A stretch of 41,140 nucleotides of DNA from Terriglobia bacterium. Its GTDB lineage: Bacteria > Acidobacteriota > Terriglobia > Bryobacterales > Bryobacteraceae. Below are positions 7,425 through 16,213 of this stretch, piece by piece. The notes under the pieces are model-generated. The model did no database searches and was not told where the DNA came from. It saw nothing but the letters and a program-made list of their open reading frames with translations. The first letter of the stretch is position 1. Each line of letters starts with the position of its first letter. The stretch lies in the NCBI GenBank assembly GCA_025350105.1, contig JANXYJ010000165.1, positions 1 to 41,140 of the forward strand, read 5' to 3'. The position numbers and the translations under genes were made by a program.

Positions 7425-7536
7425 CTGATTCACCCTCTCGCACAACGAAAATATCGGCGCGGGAGGCGTGTTCCCCAAGAAGGAGCGATGCAACCGCGCA
7501 ACCGGTTATTCCATCGGCAGAAAGACGGCAGGAGCT

Positions 7537-7923
7537 TCAGCCCGATAAGTCCGTAAAACGGCTGATCATCCACCAGATGAGGAGTACACAAGCCACCGAA
7601 CCGGTGGCGAAAAGAATGATCCCGGTTAACGCGGGACCGTCCCCTTGCGCGCCGCGCAGGCGCAGGGGGGTCAGCCCGAACCAAGCCTGGCGCGCCCGGC
7701 AATCGTGACAGCGAAGAATGTCGGCACCGAGGGCATCGAGGCCGGCATCGAGCATGCCCTTACGGCGCGAACGGTGCACGCGAACCGACCCGCATTTCGG
7801 GCAGTGCCGGACCAGAGCTTGCGCCGGTTGGCTGTACAAATCATCGCCGAGAGCGGCCTGCCAAAGTTCGCTGTGGCGGTTGGCTGCCAGCTTGCTATCG
7901 CCTGCGAGAGTGCGAGATTGCAT
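7537..7923 (-). CDS. Small zinc-ribbon membrane protein, function unknown
   Basis: A 128-residue protein with two Cys pairs (CPKCGS at about 42-47 and CHDCRAR at about 72-78) that form a probable zinc ribbon, and one C-terminal membrane helix (LTGIILFATGSVACVLLIWWMI, about residues 99-120). I do not recognise a named family. The start is supported by GGAG 8 nt upstream. That Shine-Dalgarno is part of a perfect 10-bp palindrome (CTCCTAGGAG, 7932-7941), which also covers the stop codon of the upstream TPR gene. It is probably co-transcribed with that gene. Confidence 0.65.
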   Translation of the reverse strand: MQSRTLAGDSKLAANRHSELWQAALGDDLYSQPAQALVRHCPKCGSVRVHRSRRKGMLDAGLDALGADILRCHDCRARQAWFGLTPLRLRGAQGDGPALTGIILFATGSVACVLLIWWMISRFTDLSG

Positions 7924-7934
7924 GATAAATACTC

Positions 7935-9548
7935 CTAGGAGGGATTGTGCTTTCGAAGGTTAGAGTGGTTAGCTGTAGCGCTGGGCCCGCCCGGAGCCGT
8001 AGCCATCGCTACCCCGTATAACACCAACGTTCCCTGTATGGGGAGGGAGCCTTTCGCCCGCCGCAGAACCAGTTGCAATCGGTAAAGAGACAGCTCCCCG
8101 TTTTTCGCCTTTATCGCGGGCGGCAGCAGAAGACTGGCAGCCCCCTCACAGACGTCTGGTGAGGCTGGGCCGGATATGGTTGGGGCGGATCCGGATACGG
8201 TTGGGGCGGATAAGGATGGGCTCAAGGGCGCGAGGTGGGAGTGAGGGAGTGGCCAACGGCCGACCGGGCTCTCCAACTCCCAGGCAAGGCGAAACGTACA
8301 AGGATCCTCTCGCTTAGCTGAGCTTGGTAGATCGACTGCCCTGCCCGGCTGCACCGGGTCCATGGATTGCATGGGGGATTGCATGGCAGCGGGTTGCGGG
8401 CCAGGGGTTTGCCGGGCCGGCTGCAACCTGAAATGCCATTCCAATTGGGCGCGGGCCGTGCCGATGGAATCAAAAATGACCAGCGGCTGTTCCAGCAAGA
8501 TGGCTTGGTCCGGCTGATCCCCGGTAAGCTGAAATTCTAATCTTCCCGGGGCCCACTTGGAGCGAATTCCCATAGGAGAATCTAAGCGCCAATCAAAGCC
8601 CTGAGCTGAGGGTTCTTTTTCAAACCGCCCGTTCACCAGCCTGACTGCGGATCTGGAGTCCGTCCCCAGGGTTTCGCTTGAACCAGGCAATCCATTCCAA
8701 ATTTTGATGGCGCCGGAAACCTGACCCGAGGAAATCAACCGTGTGGTCAGATGCGACAAACGGATGATGTCATCGGAGTCGAGACCCGCACCCGTGGAAT
8801 CCCTGGCAACTTTCGCGGCGCTGGCTTCCATCCACAGTCCAAGGGCCACGGCATCGCACCAACGCTGCTTATCGATCAAATAGTCGAGATAAGAATGTAC
8901 CAGGACCGGACGGTACCCTAAGCTTTGGATCAATCGGGTCAGGTCATCGTGACGAGGAGGGGACCAGCGATCCGCCAAGTCAAACCATGGCCGCAAATCC
9001 TCGGTTCTGGCAACGGAAAGTGCCCGCGTGGCGGACTTCCAAAACTGCGGGCCGTCCCGTTGACGAAAAGCGAAGTTCGCTCGGGCCCAGGAAGACAGAT
9101 ATTGCCGATCCACCGTTTCCGCCATGGCAAAAGCGGCCGCGGCGGTTTGGATTTGGCCGGCATGTTCATAAGCCAGGCCCAGATTAACCCAGGCCAGGCC
9201 GTCGCGGGGGTTAAAGCGCAAAGCCTTTTCTAATGAATGAATTTCGCTCTCGGATGCGGAATCGCTTGGGTTACGGCGGGCCAAGTTCGCCCGTTGGAGC
9301 CAAACGCGTTCGTCTCCCGCAGGTTCGTTTGGAGCCCCGGTGGTAAGGCTGAGGGACGACCCGGTCGCGTTTTCGATCTGCCATTCGTTCCAGACCAAAC
9401 GTCCGTTTTGAAACAGCACCAACAGAAAGAGGGAGACCAGGGCGAACCGGGTGGCCCAAGCCCCGGAGCTTAGCGTCCGATAACCGGGGAGGCCTAGTTT
9501 CCCGGGCCCCCAGCTGGTTTGACCGCCTCTACGATAAGTGCCTAGCAT
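7935..9548 (-). CDS. TPR-containing membrane-anchored protein, last genes of the polysaccharide locus
   Basis: A 537-residue protein with a single N-terminal membrane helix (FALVSLFLLVLFQNGRLVW, about residues 35-55), then TPR-like helices (WLQRANLARRNPSDSASESEIHSLEKALRFNPRDGLAWVNLGLAYEHAGQIQTAAAAF spans roughly 83-141). The second half (about 300-500) is beta-rich, with FDWRLDSPMGIRSKW and LEFQLTG followed by VIFDSIGTARAQLEWHFRLQP, resembling a carbohydrate-binding-like or jelly-roll segment. Similar proteins often follow O-antigen ligase genes in acidobacterial and related exopolysaccharide loci and may act in assembly; that role is inference. Two short in-frame tandem repeats lie in the C-terminal region. 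It follows the FecR-like gene by 21 bp. Confidence 0.62.
   Translation of the reverse strand: MLGTYRRGGQTSWGPGKLGLPGYRTLSSGAWATRFALVSLFLLVLFQNGRLVWNEWQIENATGSSLSLTTGAPNEPAGDERVWLQRANLARRNPSDSASESEIHSLEKALRFNPRDGLAWVNLGLAYEHAGQIQTAAAAFAMAETVDRQYLSSWARANFAFRQRDGPQFWKSATRALSVARTEDLRPWFDLADRWSPPRHDDLTRLIQSLGYRPVLVHSYLDYLIDKQRWCDAVALGLWMEASAAKVARDSTGAGLDSDDIIRLSHLTTRLISSGQVSGAIKIWNGLPGSSETLGTDSRSAVRLVNGRFEKEPSAQGFDWRLDSPMGIRSKWAPGRLEFQLTGDQPDQAILLEQPLVIFDSIGTARAQLEWHFRLQPARQTPGPQPAAMQSPMQSMDPVQPGRAVDLPSSAKREDPCTFRLAWELESPVGRWPLPHSHLAPLSPSLSAPTVSGSAPTISGPASPDVCEGAASLLLPPAIKAKNGELSLYRLQLVLRRAKGSLPIQGTLVLYGVAMATAPGGPSATANHSNLRKHNPS
8170..8211. repeat. 21-bp tandem repeat, 2 units, TPR gene
   Basis: Two 21-bp copies (8170-8190 and 8191-8211) differ at one position and share CCGGATA, GGTTGGGGCGGAT. 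They encode a Ser/Pro/Ala-rich linker (APTVSGSAPTISG). A third, diverged part-copy follows. Confidence 0.88.
8364..8387. repeat. 12-bp tandem repeat, 2 units, TPR gene
   Basis: GGATTGCATGGG followed by GGATTGCATGGC, encoding the repeated MQSP/MQS in the same protein. Confidence 0.8.
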
Positions 9549-9569
9549 CTTGGGCTGCCAGCTGCCAAA

Positions 9570-10616
9570 TTAACGACTTACGGGGGTGGAACTACCGCCA
9601 ATCGCTCCACTGGCGGCGAGACCACCCACCACGGCAGCGGCGGCCACTCCCCCCACAATTGCAACCGTGGTCAGGCCAACGCCCAGTACGGTCGCACCTG
9701 CGGCGGTGCCGCCAGCAGCAGCGCCACCTGCGGCTGCTCCACCGGCTGCAGCTCCACCGGCCGCACCACCTCCGGCTGCAGTACCGCTGGCTGCACCACC
9801 GCCCGCGGCTCCGCTGGTTCCCGATGCGCTGCCCGCCGGCGCTGCGCCGACCTGGGCCAGTAAAGTGACGTTCGAGACACGCACCAGTTGCGAGGCGTCA
9901 CTCACCGGCGCGGCCGCCGGATCGAGTGCTCCGTTAATGGAAACCCGCTGGCCGGCCAACTTCTCCAAATTCTTGCCGACAGCTACATCCTTGCCCACCA
10001 CTTCCATGGTGACGTGGGTGGTCTCGTCGGTCATCACCATGTGGCCGCCGGCTTTCACACTCAGCCGCCCAGAAATACGCGTGAGGGTTGAGGTGGCCTG
10101 CGGTTCAAAGGCCATGGCTGTGCCAGGAATCAGTTTGGCTACCAAAAGGCCATTGGAATTCAAAATGCGAAAAGATCCCTTCAGAACCTCCACCTGAACC
10201 TTGTTGGCCCCCGCCAATCGAACCCGGCCCGTTGAATCACCGGTCTCAGGCTGAACGGTTAGCCCCCTCGCCTGCAAACGGACACCCACTGTCTTGGCCA
10301 TATCGCCCTGGCCGCGTTCGAGAACCAGATGGTCGCCGAAAATCTGCCCCCTCGAATCCGCCCCCAAGGTTAATCTTGCGCCGCTGGCCAGTTCCACCGA
10401 GGAAGGCGTTCCAGCCGTTTCTAAAGTCGAACCCTCAAACAGCGTGGCATTGCCGCGCACGGTCATATTATTCATCCGAAATGACCCGTTGGTCATCACG
10501 GTGCCAATCGCCGGACTGGCCGCAGGCAGGGGAACGCCCGTGAGCATCAGACTCACAATCATGGGCATCACCAAAGCTTGCTGCAGATTAGATATTTTCA
10601 TGCTGGGTACTTTCAT
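9570..10616 (-). CDS. Secreted FecR-like protein with Ala/Gly-rich repeat tail
   Basis: A 348-residue exported protein. A signal-type hydrophobic segment lies at about residues 12-33 (ALVMPMIVSLMLTGVPLPAA). The middle (about 35-235) is beta-rich with features of FecR-like domains (GTVMTNGSFRMNNMTV, then VELASGARLTLGADSRGQIFGDHLVLERGQG and VEVLKGSFRILN). The tail (about 258-305) is Ala/Gly-rich, from 15-bp repeats, and is followed by a membrane-spanning segment (VLGVGLTTVAIVGGVAAAAVVGGLAA). The start is well supported by AAGGAG 8 nt upstream. It overlaps the end of the ligase gene by 29 bp. Role is unknown; a cell-surface or periplasmic part in polysaccharide handling is inferred from position only. 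Confidence 0.7.
   Translation of the reverse strand: MKVPSMKISNLQQALVMPMIVSLMLTGVPLPAASPAIGTVMTNGSFRMNNMTVRGNATLFEGSTLETAGTPSSVELASGARLTLGADSRGQIFGDHLVLERGQGDMAKTVGVRLQARGLTVQPETGDSTGRVRLAGANKVQVEVLKGSFRILNSNGLLVAKLIPGTAMAFEPQATSTLTRISGRLSVKAGGHMVMTDETTHVTMEVVGKDVAVGKNLEKLAGQRVSINGALDPAAAPVSDASQLVRVSNVTLLAQVGAAPAGSASGTSGAAGGGAASGTAAGGGAAGGAAAGGAAAGGAAAGGTAAGATVLGVGLTTVAIVGGVAAAAVVGGLAASGAIGGSSTPVSR
9694..9813. repeat. 15-bp tandem repeat, 8 units, FecR-like gene
   Basis: Eight imperfect 15-bp units such as CCACCTGCGGCTGCT and CCACCGGCTGCAGCT, encoding A-A-A-G-G type pentapeptides. Part of the similarity comes from low-complexity coding, but the 15-bp register is kept. Confidence 0.75.
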
Positions 10617-12096
10617 CGAACGCTCTCCTTGGGTTCTCTTGTCTCTCTCTTGTTAGTGCGTTTGGGGAAGGGGTCCTCTCACCCTCAGCTTGGAGGATTC
10701 CGGCTAGCGCGAATATCCAAGCGGTTAAACCTATTTTTGCAAAGGGGTAATCCACTAAGCCGTGCAGGAAGATGGCGACAAGGCCAACACCCCAGCGGGA
10801 CCGGATGGCAGGGAAGGCCAACGTCACCGCTAGCATCCCCCAAAGTGCGGCAAAGGGAATACCTCCTTCGGCGGACCATTCCAGCCAATCGTTGTGTGCG
10901 TGATCCACCAGCGCCCCGGCATCGAAGCACGCATAGGCGGGATAGACCTGGGGAAAGGTCCCCAGGCCAAAGCCAGCGAGGGGACGCCGGTGAATCATGG
11001 CAAGCGTAGATGCCGCGATTTCCCTGCGGAATTGGAAGGGATCCGCTTCCCGGAGGCGTTCGCGCAGGGGGCTGAAACCCGCAATCGATATCGCCACCAA
11101 CGTGAAAGTCAGAAAACGTGCGGCGGGACGGCGCAGCCAGGTAACCGCACCGTATCGGAGCGCGAAGCTTTGCCGGACACTGCTGCGGCCTGTCCGCGTT
11201 CCTGTTGAGGCTCGTGTCCCCATGCTGGTGGGACCGCTCCGGGGCTTTCGAAGCAAAATCAAACAAAAGACGGTCTCGCTCAACAACAGTGCCGCACCGG
11301 CGCGGGAAGCCGATGCCAGTCCCGCCGCCAGCATACAAGCCGGAACCCACAGCGGGATCGTGGGGAGGAAGATCATCTTGGGGACGAACGTTTTTGAAAA
11401 TGGTGGGCGCCAGGCACCCCAGAACGCCACCGGAAGGCTGAGCTCCAGAAACATTGCGAAATCATTCCGGCTCAAGAACATCCCCCAGCTGTCGGGGTAG
11501 GGGCTGGGGAATATCCAAAGAATTGCCCCTGGTGAAGTGAGATTGGCGAGCACGCCCACGACGGCGGCCACAAAACCCAGCCACCCGAAAGCGCGCAGAA
11601 AATTTTCCCGCAGACCGCCTAAGCCCGCACCCGCAAAAATACCTGCGCCCGTGAACAGGGTGGCGAAGCAGGCCGTCCAATGCAGGCTTGCCACCATCGT
11701 AGCGTAGCGGTATTCAGTCCAGGAAAACGTGTATTGCACCCAACCATAACAGGCGATGGTAGCTGCCAAAATATGGCTCACGGAAAGCGCAGGAAGCACC
11801 CCCGGCCGGCGCACGACAACCGCGATGCTGAGGGCCAAGATCGTGAACGAGTAGGCCCAGCGAAACCAGGGGCCTGGGCTTGAGATCGTGAAGGTCGCGG
11901 CTGCCGCCGAGGTAAAAAATACCCACCCAGCCAGCGTGTTCCAGCCCGAGGGGTCCCGTCGCCTGCCCTTTTCCGGTTTCCGGCGGGCCCGATTCATCCG
12001 AACCCATTCCATCCCGCGAACAGGCAGCGCAGCCACACCGGCGGTAACCGGAGATCCGTCGCTGCGATCTCGATCAATCTGTCTTATCCGGGGCAT
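10588..12096 (-). CDS. O-antigen ligase family membrane protein (Wzy_C)
   Basis: A 502-residue polytopic membrane protein with about ten hydrophobic helices. It carries the family signature in the large periplasmic loop and after: GFGLGTFPQVYPAYACFDAGALVDHAHNDWLEWSAEGGIPFAALWG, with the conserved HAHNDWLE motif at about residue 415. Members are either O-antigen ligases (WaaL) or polymerases. Since a separate Wzy-like polymerase is present at 19769-21280, this one could be a ligase or a second polymerase. The N-terminal 45 residues are basic and cytoplasmic; internal Met codons at 12012 and 11997 are alternative starts and no site has a strong Shine-Dalgarno. It starts 9 bp after the dehydratase stop. 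Confidence 0.8.
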   Translation of the reverse strand: MPRIRQIDRDRSDGSPVTAGVAALPVRGMEWVRMNRARRKPEKGRRRDPSGWNTLAGWVFFTSAAAATFTISSPGPWFRWAYSFTILALSIAVVVRRPGVLPALSVSHILAATIACYGWVQYTFSWTEYRYATMVASLHWTACFATLFTGAGIFAGAGLGGLRENFLRAFGWLGFVAAVVGVLANLTSPGAILWIFPSPYPDSWGMFLSRNDFAMFLELSLPVAFWGAWRPPFSKTFVPKMIFLPTIPLWVPACMLAAGLASASRAGAALLLSETVFCLILLRKPRSGPTSMGTRASTGTRTGRSSVRQSFALRYGAVTWLRRPAARFLTFTLVAISIAGFSPLRERLREADPFQFRREIAASTLAMIHRRPLAGFGLGTFPQVYPAYACFDAGALVDHAHNDWLEWSAEGGIPFAALWGMLAVTLAFPAIRSRWGVGLVAIFLHGLVDYPFAKIGLTAWIFALAGILQAEGERTPSPNALTRERQENPRRAFDESTQHENI

Positions 12097-12105
12097 GGGG
12101 TTGAC

Positions 12106-14325
12106 TCAAGCGTTGGCCGCCCGGCGGAAGCGCGGCTCCAGCCGGTCCGGCCGGCCAGGCGAAGTAGCAGTTGACAAAACTCTGCGCAGAATCGGCGCGC
12201 TGGGGCTGTAATCGGGAATCATGTCTTTGAGCAGCATAATCGTGGTGGCCAAGTCCCGGGCTGCGACGCAGGCATGCAGCGCATTCAGGCGCTCTTTCAT
12301 TCCTGGAATGACGTTACGGCTGGCGGCGGGGCTGTGCGCGGCAACTTTGCCGAACCCCAACACGCCGCCCACCTGCCCGGCAGCCGCGGCGCTGGCAATG
12401 CGAGTACGATAAACCCGGATTTTGGGATGCGGCGTGGACTGGGTTTCTTCCTCCGAGGTGTGCAGTTCTTCAAACAACTTTTCGCCGGGCCGGATACCGG
12501 TGAAGGAAATCTCGATGTCCTGTCCAGGGCGCAGGCCACTCAATAGGATCATCTTCCGCGCCAGATCGACAATCTTGACGGGATCGCCCATATCGAGCAC
12601 AAAAATTTCCCCGCCCTGGCCGAGCGAAGCAGCATGCAGCACCAATTCCACTGCTTCAGGAATGGTCATAAAATAGCGGCGCATGTCCGGATGAGTGATG
12701 GTTACCGGGCCACCAGCGGCAATCTGGCGCTTAAATAGCGGAATCACGCTGCCGCTGGAACCCAAAACATTACCGAAGCGCACCGCTAAGAACCGGGTGG
12801 CGGCAGCGGAGTGATTTAGGTCATGACTGGCCACTTGTGGGTTCGCCAAGCCCGCGCTTTCTGGCAGGCAAAGCGTCTCTTGCAGGCAAAGCGTCTCTTG
12901 CAGGCAAACCATTTCGGCCAGACGCTTGGTGGCACCCATAACATTGGTGGGGGCCACGGCCTTGTCGGAGCTGATCAAAACGAACCTTTGCACGCCGCTG
13001 GCGCAGGCGGTCTTGGCGAGTTGCTCCGTTCCAAAGACATTATTCTCTAAGGCCTCAAACATTTGCGTTTCCATCAAAGGCACGTGTTTGTAGGCGGCGG
13101 CGTGATAAACGGTATCGGGCCGGTAAGCGGCGAAAATCTCCCGCAGTCGATGCGAGTTTTGAATGTTACCGATCTCCGGGTAGAAGTCCAGCTCTGGGAA
13201 CGATTGGCGGATTTCCTGATCGATCTGATAGAGCGCCGCCTCGGAGTGATCGAAACCGATCAATGCCCGCGGACGGGTGCGGGCAATCTGGCGGCACAGC
13301 TCGCTGCCAATGGAACCGCCGGCGCCGGTAACCAGCACCACTGGCGGCGGTTTGTCTTTACCACCAGCAGCGCCAGCACTGCCCGCGTGCTTGGAATCTT
13401 GGATTGGTCGCAAGCTGACCGGCGGCCGGCCCAACAAATCTTCAATGCGCACTTCGCGCACCTGATCGAGCAGGCCTTTCTTCTCGATCAATTCGGCCAG
13501 CGGGGGGATGCGCTTGGTGGCCGCCCGAGCCAAATGGCATTGTTCCAGAATGCCAGCGATTTCCGAGCCGCTGGCCCTGGGCAAGGCCAACCAGACTTCG
13601 TGGACACCCAGTTTCTTGACCGCCGCGGCCAGCGATTCGCGGCCCCCCACCACCCGCAGACCGCTAAGGCACAGGTGCCGCTTGGCGGGATCATCGTCGA
13701 CAAAACCCACAACCTCCACCGCCAGTTCGCGATGGGCCCGGATATCGGAAAACACGGCACGCCCGGCTTTGCCCGCCCCATAGATGAGAATGCGGCGCGA
13801 GAGCAGACGGTCAGTGAGTGAACTGCCGCCGGGGTCATCGCTATGGCCACCAGGACCTTTGCCGGCATCTCTTTTTACCTCAAACTTCTGGCCTTCAAAC
13901 CATAGCCGGACTGCCGCCCGCGCCAGCGCCATCAAAGCCAACGACAGCAGCCAATCGAGAACGTAGACCGAGCGGGGGAAAGCCCCCTGCCAGCGCCAAT
14001 AGCCGATGCACCCAACGCACAGGGATGCCGCAAAACAGGCTGCGGTCAGTCGCAACAGATCGTCGAAACTAAGATACTTCCAGGCCAGATCGCGCAGCGA
14101 AAAAAGGCGAAACACAATCAATTTGGCAGCCAACACAAATGGAACCAAGGCCCACAGCATGGTCCTGTATTCGAGGTCCGGGTGAAACTCGAAGCGCAGC
14201 CACACGGAGGCGATGAGAGCGGCGCCGGCCAGAAGCAAATGCGCCAACTCCGAGAGCTGGCGCCGATAAAGGGGCCAATGGAGGAAAAGCCGGCGCGAAC
14301 CGAGTAGAAGCAGAGGGAAAGACAT
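12106..14325 (-). CDS. NDP-sugar 4,6-dehydratase, membrane-bound (CapD/WbpM/PglF type)
   Basis: A 739-residue protein with four N-terminal membrane helices (about 1-140), a CoA-binding-like Rossmann domain (YGAGKAGRAVF at about 182) and a C-terminal extended SDR domain. The SDR domain has the NAD motif TGAGGSIGSELCRQI (about 333) and VYHAAAYKHVPLME, then ISSDKAVAPTNVMGATKR (about 451-468). MGATKR carries Met in place of the usual catalytic Tyr, as in WbpM/PglF-type retaining dehydratases, with the preceding SS of SSDKAV. The expected reaction is UDP-GlcNAc to UDP-2-acetamido-4-keto-2,6-dideoxyglucose, which the downstream aminotransferase could use. An unusual insert of about 35 residues, including an exact 18-bp duplication (CLQETL twice), sits right after the active-site helix. 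Confidence 0.88.
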   Translation of the reverse strand: MSFPLLLLGSRRLFLHWPLYRRQLSELAHLLLAGAALIASVWLRFEFHPDLEYRTMLWALVPFVLAAKLIVFRLFSLRDLAWKYLSFDDLLRLTAACFAASLCVGCIGYWRWQGAFPRSVYVLDWLLSLALMALARAAVRLWFEGQKFEVKRDAGKGPGGHSDDPGGSSLTDRLLSRRILIYGAGKAGRAVFSDIRAHRELAVEVVGFVDDDPAKRHLCLSGLRVVGGRESLAAAVKKLGVHEVWLALPRASGSEIAGILEQCHLARAATKRIPPLAELIEKKGLLDQVREVRIEDLLGRPPVSLRPIQDSKHAGSAGAAGGKDKPPPVVLVTGAGGSIGSELCRQIARTRPRALIGFDHSEAALYQIDQEIRQSFPELDFYPEIGNIQNSHRLREIFAAYRPDTVYHAAAYKHVPLMETQMFEALENNVFGTEQLAKTACASGVQRFVLISSDKAVAPTNVMGATKRLAEMVCLQETLCLQETLCLPESAGLANPQVASHDLNHSAAATRFLAVRFGNVLGSSGSVIPLFKRQIAAGGPVTITHPDMRRYFMTIPEAVELVLHAASLGQGGEIFVLDMGDPVKIVDLARKMILLSGLRPGQDIEISFTGIRPGEKLFEELHTSEEETQSTPHPKIRVYRTRIASAAAAGQVGGVLGFGKVAAHSPAASRNVIPGMKERLNALHACVAARDLATTIMLLKDMIPDYSPSAPILRRVLSTATSPGRPDRLEPRFRRAANA
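12865..12908. repeat. 18-bp tandem repeat, 2 exact units plus 8 bp, dehydratase gene
   Basis: CAGGCAAAGCGTCTCTTG is present twice without mismatch (12865-12882 and 12883-12900), followed by the first 8 bases of a third copy. It encodes CLQETL repeated in tandem. Perfect identity suggests a recent duplication. Confidence 0.95.
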
Positions 14326-14366
14326 AAGAATTTGGGGGAGCTATTTACGGGATTCAGGGGAGCAAT

Positions 14367-15146
14367 CTAGGCACTGGTGGCTTTTTGTTGGGCCTGATTT
14401 TGCTGAGCTTGATCGGGATAGGCAGACACCACCTGGCTGGCCCCCGGCGGCGGGTAGGGCAGCAGAGCTCGCTCGCGCCGAGCCACGCTGCAGAGCAAGA
14501 CATCGGCTCCCCATTGCTCCAGCAACTGCCCGGCTCTGGAAAGCGCCAAGGGTCTGGAGAACAACGAGATGGAGCTGAGCGCCAGAATTTTCACGTCAAC
14601 CAAAACCGATCGGTTGCGTACGTACAGCAACGCCATGCGGCTTTTCCAGGGGCGGATGATCTGGTTGTAGAGCAGGTCTGGATTGGCCGCGCCCCGCAGA
14701 ATCTCGCCTTCATCGGAAAACACAATCGAGGCGAGATCGGTAATGCCGGGAGACACCGCCAGCATGCCTTGTTCCTCGTTCGTATAGAGCGCCGCATCGG
14801 CGGGCACTTGGGGACGAGGACCGACCAGGCTCATCTGGCCTGCCAGAACGTTCCAAAACTGAGGTAATTCATCGAGTTTGGTCCGCCGCAACCAGCGTCC
14901 GGCCCAGGTAATACGAGGGTCTCCCGCGGAGGTGGAATTGACGCCGGTTTTCCAGGCGTCGACGCGCATGCTGCGGAACTTGAGCATGCGGAAGGATTGG
15001 CCATGGCGGCCGATCCGCACCCCGCGGTACCAGGGGGAATGACCGTCGCCGCACCAAATAAGGAACGCGATGAGTGTCAGGAGCGGGCTGAGGATCAACA
15101 GTGCCGGCAAGCTGATGGCGATATCCAGCAATCGTTTTGTGTGCAC
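14367..15146 (-). CDS. Initiating sugar transferase (undecaprenyl-phosphate phosphoglycosyl transferase, PglC-like)
   Basis: A 259-residue monotopic membrane enzyme that would transfer the first sugar phosphate to undecaprenyl phosphate. The GTG start at 15146 is preferred: AGGA lies 5 nt upstream, it removes a 79-bp overlap with the E1-beta gene, and it puts the canonical KRLLDIAISLPALLILSPLL re-entrant helix at the N-terminus. Core motifs follow: FRMLKFRSMRVDA, RITWAGRWLRRTKLDELPQFWNVLAGQMSLVGPRPQ. It lacks the four-helix N-terminal domain of WcaJ-type enzymes, so it belongs with the small PglC-like forms, which often take a diamino- or 4-amino-sugar donor. That fits the neighbouring dehydratase and aminotransferase. 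The tail has a two-unit 15-bp repeat (QAQQN/QAQQK). Confidence 0.87.
   Translation of the reverse strand: MHTKRLLDIAISLPALLILSPLLTLIAFLIWCGDGHSPWYRGVRIGRHGQSFRMLKFRSMRVDAWKTGVNSTSAGDPRITWAGRWLRRTKLDELPQFWNVLAGQMSLVGPRPQVPADAALYTNEEQGMLAVSPGITDLASIVFSDEGEILRGAANPDLLYNQIIRPWKSRMALLYVRNRSVLVDVKILALSSISLFSRPLALSRAGQLLEQWGADVLLCSVARRERALLPYPPPGASQVVSAYPDQAQQNQAQQKATSA
14383..14412. repeat. 15-bp tandem repeat, 2 units, sugar transferase C-terminus
   Basis: TTTTGTTGGGCCTGA followed by TTTTGCTGAGCTTGA, encoding QAQQK and QAQQN near the C-terminal end. Confidence 0.78.
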
Positions 15147-15163
15147 GGGTTTCCTGTTCCGTC

Positions 15164-16213
15164 CTACGCCGTCCGCGCGGCCCGCTGTTTGCGGTTGCCG
15201 GTGACATTCGGCACAGGCACTGCTTGGCGTTGCGCATCCCATTCAAGCGCCATCCAGGCGGCGGCCGCGATGTCGGCGGCAACCGGATAATAAGCCTTTT
15301 CTTCTTCGCGGCTGGTGGGGGCCGGGACATCCGGCAGCGTAACCCGGCCAACCGGTGCCCGCAATTCCTGAAAGGCAAGTTCCGAAATTTCAGCCGCGAT
15401 TTCCGCCGCCGCTCCAGCCGTCCGCCAACCGGAGTCGGCCACCACCGCAAGCCCGGTTTTGCGCACGCTGGCCGCCACAGTCTCGCGGTCCCAGGGTTTC
15501 AAGGTGCGCAGATCGATCACTTCGGCGTCAATGCCTTCCTGTTCGAGCAGTGCGGCTGCCCGCAGGCTTTCGGCGGCCATCCAGGAAGTCCCAATCAGGG
15601 TGATGTCGGCACCGGTGCGCCGCACCGCCGCTTTGCCCAAGGGAACCGTATAGGCTTCGGCCGGTACACCGCCGGTTTCCGCATACAGCCAGCGGTCGTC
15701 GATATACAGCACGGGATTGGGATCCTCGAGTGCGGCCATCAGTAGGCCCTTCGCATCGTACGGCGTCGAGGGCATCACCACTTTGAGCCCAGGCACGTGC
15801 ATGAACATGGCATGGAGAGCCTGCGAGTGTTGCGCGCCTTGCTCTCCTCCCCGATTGATCACCGCGCGGATGACTAATGGGACTGTCACCTTGCCGGCGA
15901 ATAAATAGGACCAATTGGCGGCTTGATTGATGATGGGATCCACGGCTAACAACATGAAGTCCATGCGGGGGTGAAAGACGATGGGGCGCATGCCCGCCAG
16001 GGCCGCGCCAATGGCCATTCCCGTGACCGCGTTTTCCGAGACGGGACTGTCGAGGATGCGGTCCTTGCCAAAATCGCGATCCAGGTTTTCGAGACTGGAG
16101 CCCGCATACCAGGGGCTCCATAGTCCCTGACCGAGCACCAGCACCCTGGGATCGCTTTCCAGCAGTTGCGCATGGGCTTCGCGGATGGCTTGGGCATAAC
16201 TTAGTTGGCGCAT
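15164..16213 (-). CDS. TPP-dependent dehydrogenase E1 component, beta subunit
   Basis: A 349-residue protein of the 2-oxoacid dehydrogenase E1-beta/transketolase family. It shows the pyrimidine-binding domain (LSYAQAIREAHAQLLESDPRVLVLGQGLW, then DSPVSENAVTGMAIGAALAGMRPIVF; the Glu in SEN is the conserved activating residue) and the C-terminal transketolase-like domain (LIGTSWMAAESLRAAALLEQEGIDAEVIDLRTLKPWD). It would pair with the alpha subunit encoded just upstream, with a 13-bp gene overlap and a strong GGAGG Shine-Dalgarno inside the alpha gene. No E2 or E3 gene is in the window. In a polysaccharide locus the pair more likely makes or attaches an acyl or short carbon unit during sugar synthesis than serves central metabolism. 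The substrate is unknown. Confidence 0.85.
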   Translation of the reverse strand: MRQLSYAQAIREAHAQLLESDPRVLVLGQGLWSPWYAGSSLENLDRDFGKDRILDSPVSENAVTGMAIGAALAGMRPIVFHPRMDFMLLAVDPIINQAANWSYLFAGKVTVPLVIRAVINRGGEQGAQHSQALHAMFMHVPGLKVVMPSTPYDAKGLLMAALEDPNPVLYIDDRWLYAETGGVPAEAYTVPLGKAAVRRTGADITLIGTSWMAAESLRAAALLEQEGIDAEVIDLRTLKPWDRETVAASVRKTGLAVVADSGWRTAGAAAEIAAEISELAFQELRAPVGRVTLPDVPAPTSREEEKAYYPVAADIAAAAWMALEWDAQRQAVPVPNVTGNRKQRAARTA

